DNA of 64,000 nt from Chara braunii. Lineage: Eukaryota; Streptophyta; Charophyceae; Charales; Characeae. The notes beneath the pieces are model-generated. The model ran no database searches. It saw only the letters and a program-made list of their open reading frames with translations, and was not told where the DNA came from. This document shows, piece by piece, positions 42,860-52,611 of the stretch (the first letter of the stretch is position 1; each line of letters starts with the position of its first letter). The stretch covers positions 994,290 through 1,058,289 of the forward strand of contig BFEA01000132.1 in assembly GCA_003427395.1 (NCBI GenBank). Reading direction: 5' to 3'. A program made the translations under genes and the position numbers.

Positions 42860-44564
42860 CTCTTGGATCCGGTAGTGAGAAGGTACCGGATTGGGAGAGG
42901 AGCAATTCGCATACTTGTCGCGACACTCGGGGTCGGCTTGGTAGCCGGGGATGAAGCTGTCCCGCAGGTCGTCGTCGTTCTCAAAGGTTGAATAGACCGC
43001 AGTACAATGATCCGGACGCCGTTAAAGAGCATCCGCAAAACGGTTCGACTTCCCCGGAATGTGATCGGGAAAGAAGTCGAACTGGTCGATGACAGCCCAT
43101 CCATCGGGCGATGGTGCTGTTGACGGTGTGTTGGGTCTTGTAAAAGACCAACGGGGTGCTGTTGACGGTGTCTTGGGTCTTGTAAAAGACCAATGGATTG
43201 TTGTCCATTACCCATCGGAATTAACTTCGACCAAGGAGGAAGTGCCGCCACCGCTTGAGCTCGTGGACGAAGGTGAGGAGCTCCTTCTTGCGTGCATCAT
43301 CAATAGAATGCACGGCGGGCACTTTCTTGTTGAAGTACTCGACCGGGTGCCGGGTCACATCCTCGTGTTGCTCGAGGACGACACCAATGCCATAGCCGGA
43401 CGCATCCGTAGTGACGCGCGTTGGCAAGAGAGGGTCGTAGATTCGCAAGACCTCCAGAGATAATAGCGCGGCTTTCAGAGCCAAAAATGATTCCCGCACA
43501 TCCTCCCCGAAGTCAAACGACCGATCTTCGCATTGAAGCTTGGACAAGTGGGCCGCAATCTTCAAGTATCCCTTGATAAAACGTTGGTAGTAGCCGGCAA
43601 GGCCAAGGAACGAACGGACATCCGTGACGTTCTGCGGCTCCGGCCACTCTTGGATGGCTTGAATCTTGTCCGATAGCAGACTGATGCCCTCCGGTGTGAC
43701 AAAATGGCCCAAGTATTCCAACTCTTGCTTGACAAATTCGCACTTGTCGCGGTTGGTCTTGTACTTGGCACGGCAGAGCGTCTCTAACACTTGTCGAAGG
43801 TTCCCAAGATGATCCTCCAATGTCAGGCTATAGACGAGAATATCGTCTAAGTAGACCAGCATGAACCGGTCCAACATTGCACGGAACTCGTTGGTCATTG
43901 CCGCTTGAAAGGTCGTCGGGGCGTTGGTGAGGCTGAAAGGCATGAACACCCATTCAAAATGCCCATACCGCGTCTTGAACATGGATTTGTAGCGGTCGTT
44001 CGGTCGGATCGAGATTTGATGATATCCTGACTTCAAATCCAACTTAGAAAAATATTCCACGCCGCCCAATCGCTCAAGAAGATCGTCGATACGAGGAAGA
44101 GGCCCCGCATTCTTGACGGTTTGCGCATTGAGCTTGCGGTAGTCGATGCACAATCGTAGATCCTTGTTCTTCTTCCGTACGAAGAGAACTGGCGCTCCAT
44201 ATAGCGAGCTACTAGGGCGGATCCAGCCCTTGTCCAACAAGTCATCGAGCTGCGCGCGGAGGACCGTAAGCTCCTCTTCGCTCATGCGATAAATGCAACC
44301 TTTTGGCAGCACAGCACCGGCCTCAAGAATGATCTCGTGAGAGATCGACCGATCTGGCACCACACCGGTAGGTGACTCGAAGATGTCGGCGAACTCGTCA
44401 AGCAACCGCACCATACGGGGGTCCGAAGACAAGTCCGTGGGTGAAGAGTCGGCTATCGCGACGGTCCGTAGGAAACGTAGGCCGATTTCGTCAGGTTGCC
44501 TCGGAATGACTTTGCGGTCACCACTGGGCACGGAATCGAACGGTGCGGAAGAGGAATAGTACAC
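42860..44564 (-). pseudogene. Reverse transcriptase and RNase H, element A
   Basis: 43221-44564 is a clean 447-codon frame with all RT landmarks: the LPKGCIYRM block, LRLCIDYRKLN, FSKLDLKSGYHQ, FSLTNAPTTFQ, and YLDD (43842-43853), followed by the SFLGLAGYYQRFI connection and RNase H TTDASGYGIG. A TAA at 43221-43223 interrupts RNase H just after FLLGRS; the same frame continues beyond it with DNNPLVFYKTQ. There a 45-bp tandem duplication repeats the peptide TPLVFYKTQ(D/H)TVNS (43110-43200). A one-base frameshift follows near 43080 and a stop falls inside the ADAL tail. Confidence 0.9.
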
Positions 44565-45033
44565 GGTACTTCAGCGCCGAAAGCGTCGGGAACGGTAAGA
44601 GTCCGCCGGTGGAAGTTGACCGTGTGATCCGCACTTGCAAGCCAAGGCATTCCCAAAATAATGTCGAAGTCTGTGTCCGGTTCGCGTGCATGATGTGCGA
44701 AATACACCGGTAAGGCCTCGATGCAGCGGTCGATAAGTTGCTGCGTCCTTCCGTCCGCCAACTTGATCGCCGCCGGGTTTGCCTTCCTCTGAACTTGTGC
44801 GCCAAGGCCAGCCCTTTGCATAAAAGCTTGGCTCATAAAATTGCGAGACTCGCCGCTATCCAGCAAAGCGCTGGAGGACGCTTGCCCAACTTGGATGCGG
44901 AAATAGAGGAGCGGTGCGTTGTTGTCGTCGTACCGCTGATTGCGAAACTCGCGGGCCATCTTGGTAACATATGCAAGGATGTCCCCCACGGCGACTTCGT
45001 CATCCGTCGGCGAAGTTGGTGGTGCATAGAAAG
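44453..45033 (-). pseudogene. Aspartic protease, element A
   Basis: The 178-codon frame from 44989 holds a retropepsin: the catalytic Asp-Ser-Gly in ALLDSGESRNF, and the downstream FDIILGMPWLASADHTVNF block. It overlaps the start of the RT frame in another phase, so a frameshift mutation, or once programmed frameshifting, lies between. Retropepsin cleaves the gag-pol polyprotein. No in-frame connection to the gag frame upstream. Confidence 0.8.
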
Positions 45034-45037
45034 ATAA

Positions 45038-46956
45038 TTACGTGTGAAGATGAGCGCATAATGCTGCGCATTGCGGTCCTGGCAAGCGGCCCGTGGTCGG
45101 GAGAGGAAGCCATGCGAAATCCTCGAACGTGAGCGGGTCCAATACCTCTATGTTGAACTCGCGCGCCGAATCCCATGAAGAACCACTTGAAGACGATAAG
45201 TTGCCGCTGCCGGACGGAGAAGATGCCGCACACACGTCTTGTCTTTGAGCATGAGTACCCAGCGCAGGAACGAGCCGGGCAGCATAGTCCTCAAGAGAAT
45301 AAAGAAGAGGATTCTCGACTTCCGCATGTGCCTCGAAACGAAGGGCGGTCACCCGCAAAGTGACTGGTTCCGAAGGCGTTGAGAGTGTCGCCGGCTTATT
45401 CCCGGCGGTGCTCAATTTCCCGATTTGCCTTTGCCTTTTGACGGGCAGCCCATTGTCTCGTGGAGATCGCTGTTACACCACAGACAATAGCGGAATCTCG
45501 TGCGTGCCTTGTATGCTTGCTCGGAGAGACCGTATTGGGACCATGGGGCTGGAGCTGTTGCGCCGGGCCCGGGGCTAGATGCGGTGTTTGTCTTCGTCTT
45601 GCCGCGTCCTCAGCCTTTGCCGGGGCGGCCACCATCCCGGGCGGCTGCGAGTCCGTCCCCTTCATTGGCAGACACGGCCTCGCTACTTTGGTCGATTGGC
45701 GTTGCCGCCGGGACCATGGCCACTTTCGGCCAATGGTGATCTCTGCTCGGGCGAGTCGGAGACGAACGGTGGAGGTTCTTAGCCTCCTTGTTCATGACAA
45801 TAATCTGTGCGGCATGTCGAAGAGCTCTGCCGGTGTCGTCAAAGTGTCCTTGACGTGAGGTAAGGCATTGCTCAACGCCGGAGACGACCTTGAGATGAAG
45901 TAGTGTTTGATGGCTTTGAAGCCCATTTGAATGTCTGGGATAGATGTCAAGCGTTGGTACTTGGCGATCCAGTCAACACTTGGCAGCGTGCCTTGTTCGA
46001 AGACCATCAGCTTGTTCATTGCCTTTATCTTCGGCGGCTCTACTTGGAACCGCCTATGCCACGCCGCCTTTAGATCATCCCAACTGATCTTGGTATGCAA
46101 GTTGACAACTACCACTCCGTACTTGGACAAGAGATTGTCCAACCACGCTTGGCACGCGCCCCCCAACCGGGAGTATAAGTATGCGTGGTGCTTGTGTTCG
46201 CTGATGTGGTGGAGCTGCAACTTGAGCTCGAACTTGTGGAACCATGGAATTGGGTCCGTCTTGGTCGAGTCGCAGAAGACTTCCTGATCATCAAACCTTG
46301 GAGTTGTCTCGCGCGGTTCCGAGCTTGAGTGGGTGGCAGCAGTACAGATCCGCTGCTCCAACTGTTGCGTTGCAGTTTGCTGTAACTGCACGCCGTCCTT
46401 GAGGTATCCGACGTCAATCTCCAATGCCTCGAGGCGAACGAAAGTGTTGGAAGAGCTGGCAACGGAGGCGGCAACGGTCTGTTCCAGCTGCTGGAGGCGG
46501 CTGGTGACTTGGTCAAACACCTGATTGTGCGTCTGAACTGCTTCGTCGAGGTTGTGAATGTCCTCCTGCTGTGCAATGCACGTGGCCAGGAGGTCCGTGA
46601 GATGGGAGAGGAGTAGAGCGATCTTGTTTCCACTCTCTTCCAACTTTCCATTCTCGGCCTTGGCCCGCCAGTCTGCTGCCATTGTGAGCAAAGCTCACTC
46701 TCCGCTGAATATCTTCTCGCGTCGTTGAAGTCGTTTTGTCATTGGCAGCCTTTGCTGCTGCCGCGTCTTGTTGGCGTTGCTGTTCAATTGCCAACAGACG
46801 TGCCTTGGCGTCCTCTGCCTTCTTCTTTGATGCGGCTGCTACTGCATATGACCGTTGCTTAGCTTCGGTAATCAGAAGCAGCATCTGGGCCTGATAGGCC
46901 TCGTTCGTTTCCCCAGACTTCTGATCCATGACGGTTGTTTGCGTGCCCGTGAGCAT
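45038..46956 (-). pseudogene. Gag, element A, several frames
   Basis: 46513-46956 gives the N-terminus (MDQKSGETNEAYQ, then an Ala/Lys/Gln-rich coiled coil). Near 46690 the coding shifts to the 299-codon frame 45792-46691, with a long coiled coil (LLATCIAQQEDIHNLDEAV and following) and the retrotransposon gag core: DPIPWFHKFE, the LGGACQAWLDNL block and SWDDLKAAWHRRF. After 45792 the remaining gag (45038-45790) is Pro/Ala/Ser-rich in changing frames. I could not find an intact zinc knuckle; a CGV...ISTRQWAARQKAK remnant may be what is left. Confidence 0.75.
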
Positions 46957-47136
46957 AAACCAGGCCGGTGGCCTCCTGACGTGGTACTCCTTGCTTCTGA
47001 TGTGGCACTGCTGTCGGCTGACGTGGCCTGCTGACGTGGCCTGCTAATGTGGCAACTTACCAATGTCGCCGCAGGGGGTACCCGGAGACAGATAGAGAAG
47101 GTAAGACCAGAGGGGGAAACAATGTAGGTGGGGAGG

Positions 47137-48349
47137 TGTTGCAGATTAGTGAATACTTCAACAAGTATGAGCAGAACCAAAGATCAACCAATATAGGGTG
47201 AGCATGTATGCAGCGGAAGTCTGATAAATGGACTGACTCACATAGACTGAATTTATACAGATATCACTCAACACACAAGCAATCGTGAGATGGCGGGGTC
47301 TGAGCCAATCATAGACGATGCACAGGCCCCGTACACCCATACACAGATGAGAGGTGGGAGGAGAGACGAAGGAGGTGGGAGATGTAGGCAGCGCCAGATG
47401 TCACCGAGATAGAATTCAGTAGGTCGCCGATATGGTAGTTCAAAATGTCATCGAACAAGCTCAAAATGTCGTGGACAATAAGTCCCCAATGTCGAAGGTA
47501 CCGAGTCCTAGTGTAACCGGTGTCCAATCTGTGATGTCGCCGAGTATCAACCCCAACAATCTCCAAGTCTCGAATCCGGTAAGTATCACAGCCTCTTACC
47601 ACCGAAGTCCAACATTGATCTCTATCCAACTCGTATCAAGTCTCCAATCTGAAGAAGAAGAGGAAAAGGTATGAAGGAGAAGAAGAAGAAGTCTGAAGAA
47701 GAAGATGAAGAAGTCTGAAGAAGAAGATGGAGATGGAGTAGAGGAGGATGGAGATAGCGGAGGAGGGAGAGATGGCGAGGTAGGGAGGAGGAGAATCCTC
47801 ACTGCCCTGTCCTGTCCTAAGCCTTACCTGCAGGATGCAAGATGGCGCCTTGAAGCCTTCTAGAGTCGAACCCCGCTGAAGCTATGGCGCCAGAGGTAAG
47901 TACCAGGTAAGTATCTCACTCCCTCTCTACCCCTAACTGCAGCCTAGCACTAACCTAGCGTTGCTGCTCCTGGTGCTGCGCTAAACTGAAATAGCGCAGC
48001 GCTGCCTCTCGCTGCTCCCTCGTTCCAACCTCCAGGAATGGCCGCTGGACCGGCCTAAGGACCGGCCGGCGGCCGTTCGGCCTTAATGCTGGCCTGCTGC
48101 GCCGTGGGCTGAACCGTCGAAAATAGCTGTTCAGCCCAGACCGGCGGGCGGCAGCCTCAAGAGCGCCGCCAGGCCCAAACGGTTTGTCGTTTGGGCCAGA
48201 CCTGGGCCTGCTGATCCCGAGGTCCAACCGGTGGCCTAATAGGGCCTACTGGGAGGAAAAAGGCCTGGCCTTTCGCTAGGCTGGCCTGGGTCCCCCTGAA
48301 CCGGTGTGTAGGGCCTGTGGAGGCCCGTGTGAAGTCGCAGACTGTAACA
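47137..48349 (-). mobile_element. LTR shared by element B (3' LTR) and the region upstream of element A gag
   Basis: Bounded by TGTTGCAG at 47137 and CTGTAACA ending at 48349 (inverted, 7 of 8), about 1213 bp. A polypurine tract of element B abuts its start at 48349. The LTR resembles 40133-41403 in layout (GC-rich first part, GAAGAAG stretch, CAATGTC...GAG phrases) but not closely. So it is not simply the 5' partner of that LTR, although it sits where the 5' LTR of element A should be. No tRNA-Met-like primer site was found next to it. Two tandem AGGTAAGTA motifs lie on the plus strand (47895, 47906). Confidence 0.55.
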
Positions 48350-48367
48350 CACTCCCCCCCTTAAAAG
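48350..48367 (-). promoter_or_regulatory. Polypurine tract of element B
   Basis: Minus strand CTTTTAAGGGGGGGAG directly before the LTR start TGTTACAG. Same arrangement as for element A. Confidence 0.7.
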
Positions 48368-48373
48368 ACCAAG

Positions 48374-49860
48374 CTACCTGCGAAGGCGAAGTTGTTTGTC
48401 CGATACTAGGGTGGGTCGGGAGGGACGAACTTTGTCCTTGGCAAGTCTCCGGCTCTCGTAGTCGGAGAAGATGAGTGGTGCAGATGCCTGTAAGTCTGCG
48501 CGGGAGATCCAACGAGTGTCATCGGGGTCACATTGCTTGAAAGTGACTTGGTACTACATTGGCTTGTTGCCAAACTTGCGGTGCCTGATGACGCGGTCAA
48601 CTTCCTGGTGTCCGTCCATAGAAGGCGGATCTTGTGATCGTCGGCCTGGAAACTCAGCCTCGGAAGGTGGCGTGTAGATGGCCAGCTTCGACGCATAGAA
48701 GACCGGGTGCACACGGAGGTGTGGGGGGATGGCAATCACAAAGGAAGGACCTGCAGGGTCGTCGCCTGCTGCAGAAGTTACCTTCCATGGTCCAAACCAT
48801 TTCGGGAGGATTTTGCGCAAGACGTCCTGCTCGAGCGCGAATTCCTCAGCGAGGACCCAAACAAGGTCTCCCTCGCGAAAAGGACATGGGAGTCGACGTT
48901 GGTTAGCTTGCTGCTGCATGCGGACTTGAGCCTTTTGCATGTTTGCGCGGGCTTTGATCAGCAAGTCCCGATACTTCCGAACGGAAGCGGGAGAGCAAGT
49001 GACGTCTATGTCGGCGGCCCGTGGTAGAAGAAGATCGGCAAAGACTCGGGCTTTCTCTCCACCCTGATGCAACTCGAATGGAGTGATGCAGATCATTGGG
49101 TGCACCGAAGTGTTATAAGCGAAGTCGATGTCGGGAAGCCGGTCAACCCAATCTTTCTGGTCGGGATAGATGAGTGTACGTAACATCATTTGAGCGGTTT
49201 AATGCGCTCGTTCCGACTGTCCTTCCGTCTGCGGGTGCCGTGCGGAACTCGGCTTCATATTCGAACCGGACTCCGTCATGAGGGAAGTCCAAAATGCAGA
49301 CATGAAGCGAGTGTCTCTGTTGCTCACAGTATCTTCCGGAACACCATGGGTAGTAATCCAGCCGGTGTGCAAGAGTCGAGCGAGCTCGGGAGCTGTAGCA
49401 CAATACTTGCATGGAAGAAAACGAGCGTACTTGCTCAAACGGTCAACGACCGTGAGAATGTCGTCATGGCCGAGGCGATCGCGGGGGAACGGGCCTGTAA
49501 CATCCATAGCAATGGATAGGCGAGGTGCCCGAGGAATCGGCATCGGTTTCAGTTCGCCATAAGGGACCGTAGATCGACCTTTGTTACGATGGCAAACTGG
49601 CATGACTCAATGTACCTCGTGACGTCGTGAAGGACATCGGGCCAGTGAAAACGCTGGCGGAGGCGAGCCAATGTGCGGTTCACGCCAAGATGTGCCGAAA
49701 GTCGTGCGTCGTGGAATTCGCCGGGAAGACGAGTCCGTAAGATGCAATCTTGGGGCACCACTAACAAGTCCTTCCCTCTCGTGTGAAGGAGTAGGAAGCC
49801 GTCGGAGATACGATAATGACCAGCCAGCGGGTGATCCGATGATAGGTCCGCATAAAGCAT
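48374..49860 (-). pseudogene. Integrase with chromodomain, element B
   Basis: Frames 49549-49860, 49199-49603 and 48554-49189 together give the integrase. Zinc domain: HDARLSAHLG, with the second Cys pair reduced to ESCQF. Core: Asp in AMDVTGPFP, Asp in SNRDTRFMS, Glu in SERAH. C-terminal domain: FAYNTSVHP, LPKWFGPWKV, VHPVFYASKLAIYTPP. The chromodomain begins PPSMDGHQEVDRVIRHRK, is cut by TAG just after NKPM, and continues in the same frame with DTRWISRADLQ to a stop at 48374-48376. It has at least two frameshifts and one stop. Confidence 0.8.
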
Positions 49861-51110
49861 AGAGTCAGATCAGACTTGTAGCCGTTGACGAAATGCTGCT
49901 GCAGATCGTCGTCGAGGTCGAACGTCGTGGTCACAAGGGCACAAAGATCGGGCCGTCGTGAGAGGGCGTCCGCTCCTCGATTGGCGGGACTGGGAATGTG
50001 GCACGACTCAAAGTCGAACTGGTCGATGTAATACATCCATCGACCGATCGTGCTAGTGACAGTGTCCTGCGTTTTGTAGAAGAGCAACGGATTGTTGTCC
50101 GTGTTCCATCTAAAACGCCGACGACCGTTTGAGAACGGTGACGAACGCGAGTAGCTCTTTCTTCCTTGCATCGTCGAGAGTGTTGATGGGAGGCACTCGA
50201 CCGGGTGCCAACCATCCGTGTGGCATTGTTCCAATACCGCACCAATACCGTACCCGGAAGCATCCGTAGTCACTTGGGTGGGTAGGGTGGGATCATAGAT
50301 ACGGAGGGCTGATGCGTCTTGCATCGCCGCCTTCAACGTATTGAATGCGCCACGGTCTGCGTCGTCGAACTCGAATGGTACCTTCGGGGACTGAAGTCTC
50401 GACAAAGGAGCTGCCACTTTGGAATAAGACTCGACGAAGCGCTGATAGTATCCAACCAACCCCATGAAAGAGCGTACGTCCGTCGTGCAACGGGGTTCCG
50501 GCCAATCCACGATGGCTTGGATCTTGTCCGCTAAGGGACGAATGCCTTTCGGCGTCACATAATGGCCCAAGGACTCAAGCTCTTGCCTGGCGAATTCGCA
50601 CGTGTCGCGATTTGCTTTGTACTTGGCTGCTCGCAAACGATCCAACACCACACAAAGGTGTATGAGGTGCTCGTCAAGCGTCCTACTATAGACCAAGATA
50701 TCATCGAGGTAGATGAGGACGGAACGATCGAGCAAGTCTCGGAATTCCGTTGTCAGGGCTGCTTGGAAGGTTGTCGGGGCATTGGTGAGTCCAAATGGCA
50801 TCACGACCCACTCAAAATGCCCATACCACGTTTTGAAGGCGGTCTTGTATCGATCTTGAGGCTGAATTTCAATCTGGTGGTAACACTACTTCAAGCCCAA
50901 CTTCGAGAAGTACGTCGCGCCGTCCAACCGCTCGAGGAGATCATCAATCCGAGGGAGAGGGTCGGCGTTCTTAACGGTTTGTGCGTTAAGTTTTCGATAG
51001 TCAATGCGCAGTCGCAAGTCCTTGTTCTTCTTCCGGACGAAGAGAACTGGCGCACCGTATGGCGAACAACTAGGGCGAATCGAAGGAAGGACCCACCCGC
51101 CATGGACACG
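49761..51110 (-). pseudogene. Reverse transcriptase and RNase H, element B, 5' truncated
   Basis: Starts abruptly at about 51110 inside RT ([16 protein letters not shown]) because a dispersed repeat lies upstream. [11 protein letters not shown] follows, then TAG at 50886-50888 where Ser of DLKSGYH is expected. The frame continues with MPFGLTNAPTTFQ, YLDD (50700-50711), the SFMGLVGYYQRFV connection and TTDASGYGIG of RNase H, with damage around the middle of RNase H (50200) before RWNTDNNPLLFYKTQ and ADALSRR. Close to element A in sequence but clearly a different copy. Confidence 0.85.
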
Positions 51111-51114
51111 CCGC

Positions 51115-52260
51115 CTTAGAACCGAGGCACGGTGGTAACAAAACACCAAAACCCGACAACAGGTTTCTCGGCAGGCAAGGCAATCGGTACCCCACAAAGT
51201 GAAGGCGGACAAGCCTGCTATCGCTGTCGAGCGCATCGGTCGGGCACCGCACAAGGCAGCACGGGACCCTCCCGGCTGTGTCACGTAGGAGTTGGTCTTA
51301 ATCCTCATCGCGAATATACATGGAGCTTTCGCAAGCCGCTCTGGCCAAGTGCGCCAGCCATACCTCTCGCGAGACCCTACGACAGAATAGGGCCTACACG
51401 AGGCACGGCTTACCTCCACCTTACGGGAGTTGTCACTTCCCTTCGGTGGGCGTATCCCCGCCGAGCTACTAGTCCACAATACGAAAGCTAATCAGCTGCA
51501 ATCGCAGAGGTGGATCAGCCAAGGGCGTTTCTCGTTCGTTGTGGCATAGGGGGTATGCGTGGCTTTACGCCTCTATCGGACCCACACGCGAACCGACGCC
51601 TTGGGGGGCTGAGGTCCCAAGTGTGACTCGTCATCGGTCGGCTAGGACGCATCCCACACACCACGCGCACACCACTTTAAAGAACATAAAAATAAATACA
51701 CACATATATACACAAAATAAAATAGAACAAACAACGCGACAACTCTCCTAGTCCCTTAGTAGCCATCCCATAACTTTCCGATGCGGAAATCGGATAGGCG
51801 TCGCGCGCAAGTCTTTAGTATAAAACCGCGCGGACGCAGGGCTAACTCATATAAACTCGCAATGCAAGCATACGCAAGCAGTCGCAATGATGGCGTACTA
51901 TGTAGTACCCATACTCAAGCGGTCCCTCGTGGATTTCGAGGGCCGCATTCGACACTCAAGTGTCGGCTGACACGCACCTTGAGGGGTTGATCTCTCGACG
52001 CTAAACAACCGCTACGTGCGGTTGAGAACCACACCCTCTTCTGCACCCTGCGGAGAGTGGGTGGTACACAGGTGTATACCTGTGGTGGCAGTCGTCTCTT
52101 ATTGCCCTGGGGACCAGTTTCATTATCTAGGGCCTGGCAAAACGTCAAGGGGTTTGACTTTGATGGCTGCCACAGACTATAATGCCCAACCATAGAAATT
52201 CTAAAAAACAAAAGATAAAAGAGGTTCTCCCTCTTTCCTCAAACGCACAATCTGTTTAAC
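51115..52260 (-). repeat. Dispersed repeat of about 0.9-1.1 kb, copy 2
   Basis: Reverse-oriented match to 19350-20290. It truncates the reverse transcriptase of element B at about 51110. The palindrome CGACACTCAAGTGTCG at 51949-51964 corresponds to 19626-19641. No coding potential. Confidence 0.6.
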
Positions 52261-52304
52261 CCTTACGCGTGGTCACAGTAGGTCGCGCGAACACTCAAAG
52301 CATA

Positions 52305-52305
52305 T

Positions 52306-52344
<39 letters not shown>

Positions 52345-52455
52345 CCCTTNNNNNNNNNNNNNNNNNNNNNNNNNNNNNNNNNNNNNNNNNNNNNNNNNNN
52401 NNNNNNNNNNNNNNNNNNNNNNNNNNNNNNNNNNNNNNNNNNNNTTTTTTTTTTT
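52305..52455. other. Poly(T) tract around a 95-base assembly gap
   Basis: T-run from 52306, N at 52350-52444, T-run to 52455. Frames across it are artefacts. Confidence 0.95.
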
Positions 52456-52611
52456 CCGCTTCTGCACTCTGATTCACAATGTGACAATATGTATATATAG
52501 GGTTATAAATAAGTGACGATCACTTCTCACAATCACAGTGAGACTCTTCACAACCATATATATGTGTGTGATCGCAGACAGTCGAATCCAAATCCGAACC
52601 TCAGAACATAC

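Noticed and set aside
41980-43251. 423-residue minus-strand frame
   Set aside because: A different phase from the RNase H and integrase coding of element A across the same DNA; contains none of the domain motifs, which lie in the other frames.
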